From Antitrichia curtipendula (lineage: Eukaryota; Streptophyta; Bryopsida; Hypnales; Leucodontaceae): a DNA stretch of 64,000 nucleotides. Location: NCBI GenBank assembly GCA_951230915.1, contig OX579635.1, forward strand, positions 12,462,001 to 12,526,000, given 5' to 3'. Position numbers and translations under genes: made by a program. Below are positions 48,052-61,250 of the stretch, piece after piece; position 1 is the stretch's first letter; the number at the start of each line of letters is the position of its first letter. Below the pieces are notes generated by a model. That model did not search any database. It saw only the letters and a list, made by a program, of their open reading frames with translations, and was not told the DNA's origin.

Positions 48052-51000
48052 TCACAAGCCATTACCCACACAAATCATGAGCTTGATGGCATGCCGACCC
48101 GAGGCACACATCAACTCAATGCTTTCCTGGAGGTCCGCAGCACACGCCAGCAACATCCACTCTTCATCGTCGTCCAGATACTTGAGGTTGAAGTTCTGCC
48201 CACTCAATTTCAACCGTCGCCCAATCTCATCCTTCAACGCTACAAACGAAGTGTTCCTAGAGAATTTGAACCGCACGGTGTCCAGACCATACGTGACCTT
48301 CAGTGTGATTGCTGCACCATCGTCCTGCGCGGGCCACATCTTCTTATTGGAGGTTCCCCCAATTCCTGAAGAAGGAGAACTGCAATCACTTGCTGCGTTC
48401 GCAGGCGAAGATCCAAACTGTGGAGAGCCTTGGCCTCCCAAACCAGTGCCCTCGTCTTCGTGGTTACAGGACGACACCGGGTCTTCCACAGAGCCATAGG
48501 AAACGTACTCCCCCTTCAAAGCAGCTAACATGCCACCAGCGCTATGGTGACGGGAGTCGTGCCAACCCCGTGAGCTTGCCGCTTTGATAAACTCGGAGAG
48601 CCTCCCTTGACCAGGCCTGGGCGGGACTAAATGCTCCAGCGACCTGCCCAGGGAAGCAGCAGGGTTTCCTTTACCTTCATCTTCTGCAGTAGCAGGCGCG
48701 AAGTGACTCATCCGGTGGGGAGTGTTGGAGCCGTAGCCCAGATTGGGGCTACTACCAGAGTTAGTACTCCGGCAGACTTCACCTTCCTGCAGTCTGTGGG
48801 TACCGTTACTCATGACGCTCCCTTCCAAGGACGAAACAATGCTGTCCTCTTCAGGGTGGAAATGCAGGGCGGGTTTGGAGAGCATCGACATGAGTACCTT
48901 TTGGGGAGAGCAGGGATCGTGATGTCGTCGTCTGTGAACCTCCTCTTTCGGCATTAGAAGCGACTCCGGTCCTCCCATTTTGGCATCTGCAGTGTTGTAA
49001 GAAGAAGGGGTAGACCATGACACGGACAAGCTGCCTTGGCAAGAGGACGAATCCTTGTTCATATGCCCTGTCACTGCAGCCGCGGCTACCGCCGCGGACG
49101 AGATGTCACCAGTCAAGGCATTGATGCGCAGTGCGCCCTCTGCTCCTTGCACTGAATCAATGACACCCTGTAGCTTTTTCAAGGACCGACTCACTTTGTT
49201 GATTTTGCGAGACGGCCATCTTGAGATACCGTGCTGTCGGCAGATCCTTTTCAAAGTCGTTGGGCATACTGCACAGTCAATCAAGGAGGATCAGGGAGTG
49301 TGACTATTCTCAATTGAATATTGAAACGGCTATGAGCTATGAGCTTCGTACATGATACTATTTAAGCCAACAATGTTCACTACACATGCAATTTCTATGG
49401 ATCTCCGAGTCCAGATCCAAGCTGCCGCTACTACAACCAGGCTCCTGCACTATCTTATGAAGTCCTTCCGATTAATAACACTTACCTCCAATGCTCTTAG
49501 CAGCATCCTTAAGGCTGCCAGCGAAGTACTGCTGAAGCACATTCAGCCCAATAGTCTTCTCGGTCGTGCCCCGTCGTCTTTCAAACCTACGTCTATGGTT
49601 CGCCACATCGTGACCCAACATGTTCGAGTATCCAAAACCACCCAAAGGAACGTGGTCCAAAGGAACGTGGTCCAAATGATACGCAGGATGAACATGCGAC
49701 TCAGGAATAAGAAGAGGCTCATCAGATAGTCGGCTTGAAAAGTGATGAGAAAGAGGCTGTAGCGGAGGACGTTGCATCTGATAGCGGGGGGATGGCTGGT
49801 GTGGAAGACCATTAGAAAACACAGATTGGCTCGCAGCAGGTGGGTATCTGCTCAAACCATACGCATTCAGCAAATCCTCCTTATACTGCTCCTTAGCTTC
49901 CACTTTGACCGAAGAGATTGAGGCCAATGCCTTGGCTTGCATTTCCATGCTTTCCACCATGGCCACCCTTCGCTCCTCCTCCAGCTCCTTTTCACTGAGA
50001 GTCCGCAAGCTCTGGCAAATGCGTTGCATGGTGAGGGAAAGGGAATTCAGCAGCAGCTGCTGCTCCTTGCTGTCGACACAATGCGTGGGAAGAAAAAACT
50101 CTAAAATGAAGTCGTCATTCCCCGTGTGGACACTGCGCAGGCGAATGGCAACAGCAGAGACCAGGCCAAAGAGCTTGGCGTAGTGGCCAAGAGGGTACTC
50201 GTCCTTATTGTAGCTTTTCACGTCGGAGTCGAACACCGGGAGGTTGGTTTGGATGGCCTTCCCGGGCACCCCTTGCCCCTTTTCTAAGCCATGTTCCAGA
50301 CAGGCTCGGCGGAAGCCCCACATGCGGCCGTCACTAACGTAGCATGGACCGTCGCCGTCTCGCGTACGAAGCACGGCCTTCCCACTAGAGCACTCGCCGA
50401 CTTGCTCCGTGATAGAGTGGGTTTTTATGTCCTTGCTACTATGGCTGCATGTAGGAACCCACGTCTGGGCAAGGGGCAGATTGTGGGCCTCACACACGGC
50501 TTTCAGCACCGCCGAGATTTCGGTTAGCGCCGCTTGCCTACTCTGGGACAACCTCTGCAACGCATCCCACACCGTGTGATAAAACTGGAACACAAACAAA
50601 ATGCGGTTGATTTCAGCAAAGCAAAACGGGACACACTTGCTTGCCCTGCAATATCATCCAACCCTTGAATGTACTAAGTGATCCCGTCTCCCATACTGTT
50701 ACCAACAGTAACTCGTCTATCAACATACTCGGTTAGGCTTAACAGCAAGTCGTGCAAGTATCTCACACCATGAGATCATAATTGGTAATAGGAAAACTCT
50801 GTTATTCTCGGCAAGAAGAAGGAAACACTCACTTTCCTTACAAAATTACCAAGACTTCAAAAGAAGTAAGATAGAATTTTCTGTTGAGAAATCTACAACC
50901 TTCCACTCTGATTGATTGCATAAGAAATTCAATGATTTAATACATCGATAGAGGAAATTTCGATTTCGAGAATCTAGCTCATAGGTAAAACCACGGTGAT

Positions 51001-52439
51001 CTTTCCAGTAAGCTCTCACTGATCTCCCAATCCTAAATATTGGTTACATAGCTTAAAGTTGGACGCAAATAGCATTAAATAACGTCCTACTGACTGACTA
51101 AGGAAATGGAATGTACCTCGAGTGGCGGAGGCTCCAAACCAACCGGACAAGTTAAATTCACAGCCTGCAGGCAAAACCATAAGCTTCCTAGATCAGAAGC
51201 GGCGCAAGCTTTGATACTCAAGAGAAGTAGGGGAAGCTAGCTCACAACGACAGCGTTCTCCACATGAAGGCAAGAAAGACGCGGGCGCGCGCAAAAACAC
51301 ACACAAGCACACACCTGCAGAGCTCGAGCAATGATTTCCACATCAGGACCGTACTGGACCTTCTCCCCGCGCCCCACCAGCTCAATAACCGCCAAACACT
51401 GACGAGACACCAAGTCCAGCACGGGCACAGCCAAGGAGCCCCGCATATCGCACCGCTGCGCCTCCTTTACCCGCAAGTACTCCAAGCTGGTGTAAAACTG
51501 CACATTCGGCGTCCACTCGGGCTGCTGCAGGGAGAAGACGCGCCCCGGCAGCCCCAGCACGTTCCCTTCCGTCTTCTCCGTGGGAAATTCATACGTTTCC
51601 GACACGCTGCGGTAGAAGCGGAGCTGGTCGTTCTGGTGTTCCACCACATACGGCTGCTCTCGCGTCAACAGAAACCGACGATTGCCTTGCATTACCGGCA
51701 TCCACGCCTGCATGAGCACGTCCGTGCGGGAGCGCGCGATGAAGCGAAGCGCATGGAGGATTCGATCACGAAGAGTCAATGGTAAGGGGCGTCTCACTCC
51801 CCCGCCACCCGCTTCTAAGTTGCCGCTGCTCACGGGCTTCCCTTCCACCGTCGACAAAGACGATTTCTCGTCTTCGTTGTTCCCAAATTCCAAAGCGAAG
51901 TTGCTACGATTCGGGGGCATTATCATGTACGGTGGAACAGAAACGCCAGCAGAAACGCCTGGGGTTGGGGTGGTGCTAGGGCGAGAAGCGAAAGGGGTAG
52001 CGGACATGGGCAAGGAGCTCACAGGGGAAGGAATGGAGGATTCCAGTAAATACTCATGTTGCTGAAAAGCTTGGACTATGTTAGCAAAAGGGTATGTGGT
52101 GGGAAAGAGAGGCGCGCTGGAGGAAGACGATGGCGGGAGGTAACTAGGCTGATGCTCGTTGTTGCTGGTGGTGTTGCTGGTACCCCCCATCCAAGGCTCC
52201 CCCAGCAATTGCTCATTCAAGGGATCCAAGTCGAGCAGATCCGTCAACACACTCTCGTCTACCATAAACTTGGACTCGCCTGGAGGTGGTTGTCCTGGCC
52301 CTAGTGATGGTGCTGGTCCTCCTATTCCTCCCATCCCTGCTGGTTGTTGCGAAACCTGCTGGACGTGCCCCATGTACTCCGTCGTCGGCCGCCACCGCGG
52401 CACACCACCTTGGAACCGTTCACCTGGTTGCAGCTCCAT
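48052..52439 (-). CDS. NLP: NIN-like protein (RWP-RK and PB1 domain transcription factor)
   Basis: Exons read on the minus strand: 52439-51315, 51164-51117 (a 48-bp exon, [16 protein letters not shown]), 50584-49486 and 49268-48052, giving 1,162 aa from the ATG at 52439-52437. All introns are GT-AG and phases join. Layout: Pro/Ser-rich N terminus; GAF-like nitrate-response region at about 170-520 ([54 protein letters not shown]); RWP-RK DNA-binding domain ([20 protein letters not shown]...[15 protein letters not shown]) split by the last intron; C-terminal PB1 ([14 protein letters not shown]...[13 protein letters not shown]). Family role: nuclear activator of nitrate-responsive genes. The start is uncertain: the frame stays open upstream, but a good acceptor (GCAG) at 52497-52498 suggests the first exon shown starts at 52496 and another 5' exon exists. 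Confidence 0.93.
49642..49671 (-). repeat. 15-bp in-frame tandem duplication in the NIN-like gene
   Basis: CCAAAGGAACGTGGT is repeated head to tail. In the protein it duplicates five residues ([10 protein letters not shown]), in the linker just before the RWP-RK domain. The frame is kept. Confidence 0.9.
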
Positions 52440-52496
52440 CACATCTCTCAATCGCTGCGCAATACTATTACCACTAGTACTCCCGCATCTCTCATT

Positions 52497-53160
52497 CTGC
52501 AACGCACGCAACCCCAGAAACAAAAAGAAACGCTCGGAAAGTTTCTCCCAATTCGGCAAAACAGGGGAACGCCAAGGCTACGACTCGCCCCCGGCCATTA
52601 TCGTAGTGGTCGCCGCCCTCTATCCCACCTCATGGCGCCTCCTCTCACCCCGCTCGTTTCCAAAACCTCTGCGCGCATTCGCCCTGCTGACCACCCAAAG
52701 TACGCATCGGAGAACAAGACACTCGGGGTCTTGCCGATTCGGCTCAAACCGATTTCTGATGCGCTTGCTCGCAGTGGCGATGCTGTTGTGGTTTTCTGGG
52801 GGTGAAGTGTCTGCGCGATGACAGAGCGCGAGCTCGTGCATCCCTCCTCATCTGACAACCACTCTCACTTTGCGTACCAAAGCCCCCAGTTCCTCGCCAC
52901 ACTCTGTATGCAGCTTTCTTCTCCCACGATGAAGGCGACGACGAAGAAGACGAAAACGACGGAGACGACGACGGGGACGACGGAAACGACGACTGGATGC
53001 AGAACCAAGACGGAAGGAGACGGGTATCGAGACGGGTGTCAATCTCGTCATATACGCAGATACCTGGTCCCGACATGTTAAGTTGCAGCCCCCGTGCCCG
53101 TCCGTCCTCTGCGGCTCTGTCCGATTATTGAGGTCGCTTTTTGCTGACTAATGTTAACTA
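52497..53160 (-). promoter_or_regulatory. Probable leader, first intron and promoter of the NIN-like gene
   Basis: GC-rich, gene-like DNA reaches about 53160 and then turns AT-rich. A polypyrimidine tract and acceptor precede 52496. An ATG at 53076-53074 opens a 110-codon frame (MSGPGICVYDEIDTRLD, then a Ser/Pro-rich run). This is either the true N-terminal exon, a uORF, or chance. No donor could be placed with confidence. Confidence 0.4.
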
Positions 53161-53299
53161 CCCGGCCATATGTGTCGAGAATCTACAGTGCAACGAGCCA
53201 AAGCAAAAGGGGACGGAAATTGGACGCATTATAGACTAATCATGATATTTAGAGTGACTCATGTTTGGGTACATGCACACCAAGGGGAAAGGGGAAATA

Positions 53300-54240
53300 T
53301 CTTATGACCACTCAATGACTATAAAGAGTCAAATCTTGAAACAATGAACAAAGGGGGACATTCTTCCAATCATATTCCAACTTATCCCTCCTAAGAGCAA
53401 AATCTCATGTAAATTTGTAGCTTCCCATCTTGACACGTAAGAAAATTCAATGGAAAATTTTCTCATTGACTCATTCACGTGAACATGTTCAAATTACACT
53501 CTAAAAGTTATCTCACTTAGAACATAACCTTATCTAAATCTGTCTCCATCATATTCTATGTAGCTTCCCATCTTGACACATCAGAAAACTCAATGGAAAT
53601 TCTCTAATAGACTCATTGACTATGAGGTCAAATCTTGAACAATGAATGAACGTGAATATGCTCAAATTACACTCTAACAGTTATCCTGCTTAGAGCACAA
53701 CCTTATCTAAATATGTCTCCATCATATTCTCTGTAGCTTCTCATCTTGACATGTCAAAAAATTCGATGGAAATTTATTCATTGATTCATTGACTAGGAGG
53801 TCAAATCTTGAACAATGAATGAACATGAACATGCTCAAATTACACTCTAATAGTTATCCCACTTAGAGCACAACCTTATTTAAATCTATCTCCATCATAT
53901 TCTCTACAGCTTCCCATCTTGACACGTCACAAAATTCAATGGAAATTTTCTACTTGACTTGTTGACTATGAGGTCAAATCTTGAACAATGAATGAACGCA
54001 AACATGTTCAAATTACACTCTAACAGTTAACTCACTTGAAACACAACCTTATCTAAATTTGTCCCCATCATAATCTAGGTAGCTTCTCATCTTGACACGG
54101 GTCAAAAAATTCAATGGAAATTTTCTAATTGACTCATTGACTATGAGGTCAAATCTTGAACAATGAATGAACATGAACATGCTCAAATTAACACTCTAAC
54201 AATTATCTCACTTAGATCACAACCTTATCTAAATCTAGGG
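53300..54240. repeat. 173-bp tandem array, about five copies
   Basis: The landmark GTAGCTTCCCATCTTGACAC (with variants) occurs at 53417, 53560, 53733, 53906 and 54079. The last three intervals are exactly 173 bp and the first is 143 bp because of a deletion. Each unit also carries ACTCATTGACTATGAGGTCAA, ATCTTGAACAATGAATGAAC, CTCAAATTACACTCTAACAG and ACAACCTTATCTAAAT. Copies differ by roughly 5-10%. No coding. Confidence 0.92.
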
Positions 54241-56180
54241 CTAGTGAACAAGGGACCAAAGTTATCAATGATGGAAACATATGGAAACAATAATTTCAAT
54301 TAAGGGAACCTATGGGAACAAAGAAGGATGTTTCTGCAATGGGGACCAATGTATTAGGAACTTGGTTGCTCATGTTCAACTTCTAATTTCTATGGAAATT
54401 AGAAATTTTGTTTAATTTTTTAATTTTATATTTGTGAAGAACAAATTTATCTTAGCATCCACCATTGTGATTCTTTGAATTGTAAAGGATGAGGTGGGAA
54501 TTTTGTTTGCAGAAAGGCCTAAAATATTATCATTTATTCAGACATTGATGCATTGCAAATTTTTTTAGGACACATTCCACTTTTTTTCCTTTGAAATTTG
54601 GTAAAGATATGTGTAACATATTCTTCAACATAGTAGATCTTTAAATTCAAAGTCTATAGTGAAAAAAATTCTACAAGCACCCGTCAAGGCCATCTAAAAT
54701 TGTTGGGATTGTCGTGCATGAACTTTTTCTTCTCACTTCAAATGCAAACATTTTGCAATTTGTGCAATCAAGCTTGATGAAATTTTTACCACATTTTCAC
54801 ATACAAGTTACATACAAGTTGCTATACTTTATTACTCAAAATATAATTTTTCCATCTTTTGGGATCAATGCAATAGAAATGGCAATTTTTAATGTATTTT
54901 GATGGAAAAAAGACCTTGGACATTAAGGAATAAATCTATGAATTGTACTTGTGTTTTTCTTGCGAAAATAATTTGATATGGCTACAGTTCATTTCAATAG
55001 CTAATCTTAGCAATAAAGACAAGTAGTTAAGTTTTCCGAGCTAGTGAGAGCACTTTGAAAAAATAGACCTTCTTGGAAAGACATGTCATGCAATTTCTAA
55101 GTTGGGAGAAACAACTAGAATATGTGAATGGCCTTGACCTTACAAAAATGAAAGGACATGATTGACATGGAAATAGACTTTTAATTATCCATGTGAAATT
55201 AAGTTTTTTGAAAGTGCATTTTAGTATACTATCACTATTTATAATTGTTCATGTCACCTCCCATTCCAAAAAAATTTATATGCAAATTTTGAAACATTTT
55301 GGGAAGAAATAACATACTAAAAATAGAATGCATACATCTTGTTATAATCTCACAACTCCTATGCAATTTCATACTCAAAATTGGTAAGCATACTAATAAG
55401 CAAGCTCTTAAAATATCTATTTGGGTAGATTTTGGAAAGAATATTTTTTGCTTCATTGGTAATAATTATAAGCCTAGGCTCTTTTTTCAAAGAAAAAACA
55501 CACTTGGAAAGGCTTGGGCACTTACGGATTAAAGGAGGTAGAATACACACATAAACTTCTTTTTCCATATAAGGATTTTAGTGGTTGTGGATTTTAGATT
55601 TTCAAGACTCATTTTCTCAATTTTCATAGTTTCTAGAGCAAATGCATGTTTCACCTCAATAACTATTTTTTCTAATTTAAAAAATGACTTTCCAAAAATA
55701 ACTTAAAAAATTAAGCAAGATAAAAGCATTTTTGAATCTATCATTGTTGGAACTTAAGAACCTAAAATAAGCGGAAAAATTCTTATGAATATCAATTAGA
55801 TTCAATTTGCAATTTAGTTACAAAAAGTTTCAAATTTTAAATATTGGATTCTAAATTTTTATTGTTATGTATTCGTTAATGCAAAATCTGTTTGGATGTG
55901 ATTAATTGTTATAGTTAACAACTTTTTTGGAACAAATATCATGGGTGCACTTGCTTGAGCATCCAACGCCCCAAATGTAGCTTTCCTCCAACTCACTTTT
56001 GACCGTTATAATCTCATAGGATGTACTTCTACAACTTTCTCCAAAATTGTCTTCCCTAGCCTTCTCACAACTTCAACTTCCACCTCTCATGGATCTTATT
56101 TTTAAATCGGCGGGACCAATTTGAATGGGCAATCGTGGCATGATTTCTGGATTCACGTTGGGTGCTTAGAGGTTACAACC
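54241..56180. other. AT-rich spacer, nothing recognised
   Basis: No supported gene or repeat. A weak match to the TTAA-family right end (ACCTTGGACATTAAGG near 54913) was not convincing. Confidence 0.45.
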
Positions 56181-56184
56181 GTAA

Positions 56185-56328
56185 CCGTCCATGTTGGTAA
56201 TTTAAGGCCACAACTAATCATTTAAAGACACAACTAATCATTTAAAGCCACAACTAGCCATATTTAAAGCCACAACCATCCATGATTTGTAATTTAAGAC
56301 CACAACCATTCATATTTAAAGCCATGCA
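56185..56328. repeat. Short tandem repeats of a CATTTAAAGCCACAAC-type unit
   Basis: Six or seven units of about 20-25 bp, such as CATTTAAAGACACAACTAAT, CATTTAAAGCCACAACTAGC and TATTTAAAGCCACAACCATC. Confidence 0.75.
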
Positions 56329-57330
56329 AATTTTGTTTTGGTGCCTTTTTAGTCTCTATGATCATCCATCTACGATTTGATAAGGCAGCTTGGCTACGAC
56401 TATTTTGGCACTCAATTTTTCTTATTTTTTCATATAGAATATGTTTAGACTCCATTGCTTCAATTTAGGATGCTTTAGTTTGATTTTCTTTTGTACCATT
56501 GATGTGAAAATATTAAAATATTTAGACTACAAATTTATAAATTGTAACTTCTACATCTATAATTCCAAAATTCCAAATTGATAAATTTATAATTATTGTT
56601 TACCTTTCAACATTTTAAGACTTTGAAATTTCAACATCTCAAATTTTTTTTAATCTTCAAACAATTGTTAATAGTGAAAAATATGAATTTCAGAGAAAAA
56701 CATTAAAAGGGGTATAAGGTGGCATTCAACCATTGGCCATTGAACTTTTCCAAAAAATGTGAAAAGGGGTACACGTGTCACTTTGCTATTGGCTGCAGAA
56801 TTAACATGGGTGCTTGTGACATATCCCCCAACTCCATACTTGTATTTCTATAACATGTGTTTTATCTACAAACAATCTGAGATAATGTATGGCCATATGT
56901 ATACATATATATCTCATATGTATCCATATATATTCCATACATAATTAAGATGTTGTGCATATTCCATATTCGTCTTATGTGTATGTATCCATATCCCAAA
57001 ATATTTGTATCTATATTATTTATTTTCCAAGATCAACGGTGTTGGAGGGAGGATTGTGCTTACAAGATCAACAAATTTCAATTTTTGTAGAGAGGTGTGT
57101 GGGGGTTAATTGCAATCTGAACTTTTCTTTGTATCAATTTGCTACATCGTTACTAATAGCAAAGAAAGCACTAGAACCTTAATTGTTTCTATGACTTGTT
57201 TATAATCTTTCAAGTCCCACCAAATGTGTAGGAGAGGCATGAGCACTATTACGTGTTGGACATGATTGCCTCACCAATCATTCACTTGCTTTTCAATAAA
57301 ACTTTATATGTTATTTATGTGGCATTTATA

Positions 57331-57619
57331 AGGTAGAAACACCCAAAAAGTGGTACTTTTTGCAATGCACAATTTCTATTATGAAATTCATCCAAAATAT
57401 ATATTTGCTAATTGACAAATTAAAATAGAGTTTCAATGCACCAAAAATGCATCATTTGGATATTATATACAAAAGTTACAAGGGATTAAAGTATTTTTGG
57501 CAAATGTTCTTAGATTTTTTCTTCAACAATAGGTACATATTGCTATGGATGATGTACATAATGAAAGCATCCATTCAAGTGGTATTTTTAGGCACCTAGT
57601 GCATTGGGTGTTCCTACCT
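57331..57619 (+). mobile_element. AGGTAGGTACACCC-ended element, copy C
   Basis: 289 bp, with AGGTAGAAACACCC at the left, GGGTGTTCCTACCT at the right and TA on both sides (57329-57330 and 57620-57621). Interior landmarks are shared with copy B: CATTTGGATATTATATACAAAAGTTA and ATAGGTACA..TTG...GATGTACA. More diverged than A and B. Confidence 0.7.
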
Positions 57620-60600
57620 TAAATCAAGCTTACCTTACATGAGTGTGACATCTTCAATGAGATATTATTTGCAAAACTCCTAAAGTGTTATTTTTTCTCT
57701 TTTCATATTTGCTCTTTTTAGTTTTGCAATTTATATATCCACAAACCACCATTAAAATTGAATGAATTATTTTATATATGGATCATTTTTGCAAAATTCC
57801 TAAAGATTATGAAGCTTCCAACATGGATACACCTTAGTTAAACTCATTTAGAGATTCAAATAATTTCATTGATAATTTTTGGATTGATATTGTTTTATAC
57901 ATTATTGTATGGATTCAAAATTATTTCATTGATAACTTCTAGATTGGTATTGATATTGGTATCTTTGTCAATTTCAAGCAACCAAGAGGGAAATTTGAGT
58001 TTGAGGTGCATTACACGAGGCTTTGGAATTTTGAAGCTAAGCTATTAAAAATTCATAATTTGAAGCTCGTTTCATCCCTCATTTTATTCACATCACAATT
58101 TTTTGGGCTCCTTTATTGTTGTCTATGCATCTATAATTTGTTTAAACTCTACAATTTATTTGAATTCCATGATTTGCTTAAACTCCACAATGTATTTTGA
58201 TCTCCACAATATGTTTGAATTCCTTGCTATATTTCAACCTAGCAATATGGACACTATTATTTTTTATTAGAATCTGCTTATAACAATAGTTGATGTGTCT
58301 ATGTCCTTCCTTTTGTTCATTTATCCACAATGCAATAGGCCTTTAGCCTTTTGAACTCTGATGAATAATTTAGAATGCATTATATTTAACCATGTGTGAA
58401 AATCTTAATATTTTTAAATTCTAAAATCCCCAACTTTTCATCATTGATAGTGGAAAAAAAAACTCATTATTTTGTTGAATTGATTCCAATGAAAAAGAAA
58501 ATATATCCATACTCAAGTCTAACTTCAATCCTACTTTATAAATTTTAAAAATTGAATGATCTATTGAAATTTCAACATTGACATTTCAAAATTTTAATTA
58601 TTTATTAAATTATTTTATATTTATTGATGTGTTTGATCCTTGATATTTACAATGATTTATCCTATTAATGTAATTTAGGCACTAATTTAAAAAAATTACA
58701 CTAGGACTCTATTGCTTTTTGCACTATCATTGGCATCTCAAAAGAGTGTCCATTTTTTTTAAATTCCATTTTTTTCCATCATTAAACAAATGAACTTTCA
58801 AACATTGTCAAACCTCTTACAAATAGTTGCAAAATAAAGTTTGAAAAATGGTTGAAAAGTAAATCTTGTATTCCACTTGTTTTTGTAAATTCAATTAATT
58901 GCCGCAAAAAAATTCCAACCTTTTTTTCTTAATCTCAACTTCTTTAGCTTTTTATTTGGAAATTAATTGAAAATCAAAGGTTCTCATTTGTTCCCTCAAA
59001 TACTTTTTATTAGTTCCGTCAATTGAAAAAGACACTATATTCTCTATAGGCTTCAATTTTAGTTGTGTTATTTCAAAATTCTATTCTATTTGTCCTAACT
59101 CCATTATTTTAATTGCGGCTTGACATGGGAGTAGAAGATCCATGGCCACAAATTGGACCCTATATTTGTCAATACAACCCCTCTAAAGGTCACTAAAATT
59201 TTTAGCTAAACTAAGTTTGAATTGAAAGGTCATTTGAATTATTTTTAAATTGGTGCAAGCTGAAACAAACATGTATTTTACCAATTTCCACCCAGTACAA
59301 AGTTTACCACTCTCCAAATTTATGCAATATTTTTGGGAAAAAATTATTTTTCGAGTTTTTATTTTGTCTATGCCAACTAGATTGGATTGTTTTCTATTGT
59401 CTATTTTAGACTTAGATAGCCACTATCAAAAAAATTTATTGGAATTTGGATTTAAAAAAATACAAGAGTTGAAAGGGTCCACTTTGCTTTCATAGGATCT
59501 GGATTTTTGAGCTTCAAATAGGCACAAAATTTTTTATGTCTTTAGCATAAAAATCATATGATTGGTCAATTTCAGTTGATCTTTTAAAACCACAAGATTT
59601 TATAATGAAAAACATCAACACTTTCTCCAAATAGAAAAAACAAACTCATAACAAGGCAAATAATATTTGTCAATACACCCCACTTACATTTCAACAAGCT
59701 TCCTAAATTTATTTATTTTTCAATTGAGTGTTTAGGTCAAAAGTTATGAAACTTGAAAGTATAGAGATAGCTTAGGCAACATGCTAATAAAGAGGTCAAG
59801 CAATTGAGCAACTAGTGATAGAAGCAATTAGTTTTTTTCTTTAGATTTGAACACTTATATCTCACAATCTAAGAAACCAAATGGATTGAACTTTTTCCAT
59901 TCATTTTCCTACATAATAGATAAAGATGTGTGGTTGAAAATTAAAAATTAAAATATATATATAATTAGAAATTATTTAATTTCTTTCCATTTTTACTTTA
60001 TGCACTAAAATGGTAGTTTTAGAATAATTTCGAAACCACTAGTACAAATTAGTTTTAGTATAAATTAATGAGATTTTTAAATATTTTTTTTCCTTTTTTG
60101 TAATTGAACAAGAAAATAAAAGCTTTGTGTTGGCTGTTGGATTTTTTATTCTTCCAAAAAATGAGTTTAAAAAAAAAAATTGAAACCTTCATCATATAAT
60201 TACAATTTTTTGAACATCCTTTCATTGCAAGATTTTTGTTTATACTAAACAACTCCATTTATTTATTTTAATTGGCATGCAAGTAAATAACATAACTACC
60301 TACCCAACATTCTAAATCCCTAAAGTTGAATAGTGCCTCTTTCTCCACAAAGTGCAATCAAACTATGTTAAACCTATGAACAAGGTCCAAAAATTCCTTT
60401 CTTTCTAACTTCAAACATTATGCACTACAATTTGAATTGTCAAGTGGTTTAAGTTATTTTCCACAATTTTCTATAAGTAGTGTGGTACAAATTTATACAA
60501 CTAAACATTGAAAATATTTGTATTCTTCAACTACAATCAATATACAAATTTTGGGACACCTTTTTATGTAAAAAATAGTCATAGAGCTTTTAAATAGGAA

Positions 60601-61250
60601 ATACAATTATTGTTTGTATAATTTCTTTCTCATACAAGTTGACTAACTAAAAGATCCTCCAGACTTAGTGTTATATATTCAAAGGCATTACTTCCTAACA
60701 CCCTCAATTGTAAGAAAATCAATTTTTCATTTACACTTAAAGTAGCCATGGTCTTTCTGGATTTTTGAAATTAGTAATAGGAAATACTTTCAAACCTAAT
60801 AGGTGTGCTATGTATCTCATCTTTATTGTTGTCAACATCTTTGTCATTATGATCCAAATGTTGCCAAAGACTGCTCCGCAAAACTTGAAGTAATTGCTAA
60901 GGTATGCTATTATCTTTACATTCTATACGAATTTTTGAAATCTACCAAACAAAAATTTAAGTAGTTATGCAACAACTTTGCCAAAACATCCGTGCTACAA
61001 GCTTCCAGCATAGAATCCACAAAGGATCAAGGACTACATAGCACTACAAGTGCGAAACCCTTAGCCGATATTACAAACTACCACCATAACAAGTTGCTTC
61101 ATACCACTAGGTGCAAAGCAAGCTTGAGCCTCTTCCATAACAAAGTAGTTTATCCGCTTAGGGCCACTTCACATTGCGGCAAAGGCTCGAGAGTTTGTCA
61201 ATTTCCACCAATCAATTTTTTTAAATCCACGAATTCCTAAAATCTTGGCC
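57620..61250. other. AT-rich spacer, nothing recognised
   Basis: Long AT-rich intergenic DNA. ORFs of 60-80 codons have no recognisable features. A single CTAAATCCCTAAAGTTG at about 60312 resembles a TTAA-family end but has no visible partner. Confidence 0.45.

Noticed and set aside
53300..54240. Considered as a CRISPR-like array
   Set aside because: Whole 173-bp units repeat head to tail without unique spacers, and the host is a plant.
54880..54930. Possible TTAA-family right end (ACCTTGGACATTAAGG)
   Set aside because: Only a loose match, with no partner end and no interior similarity that I could follow.
60300..60330. Possible TTAA-family left end (CTAAATCCCTAAAGTTG)
   Set aside because: No matching right end was found within 1.5 kb, and TTAA is absent.
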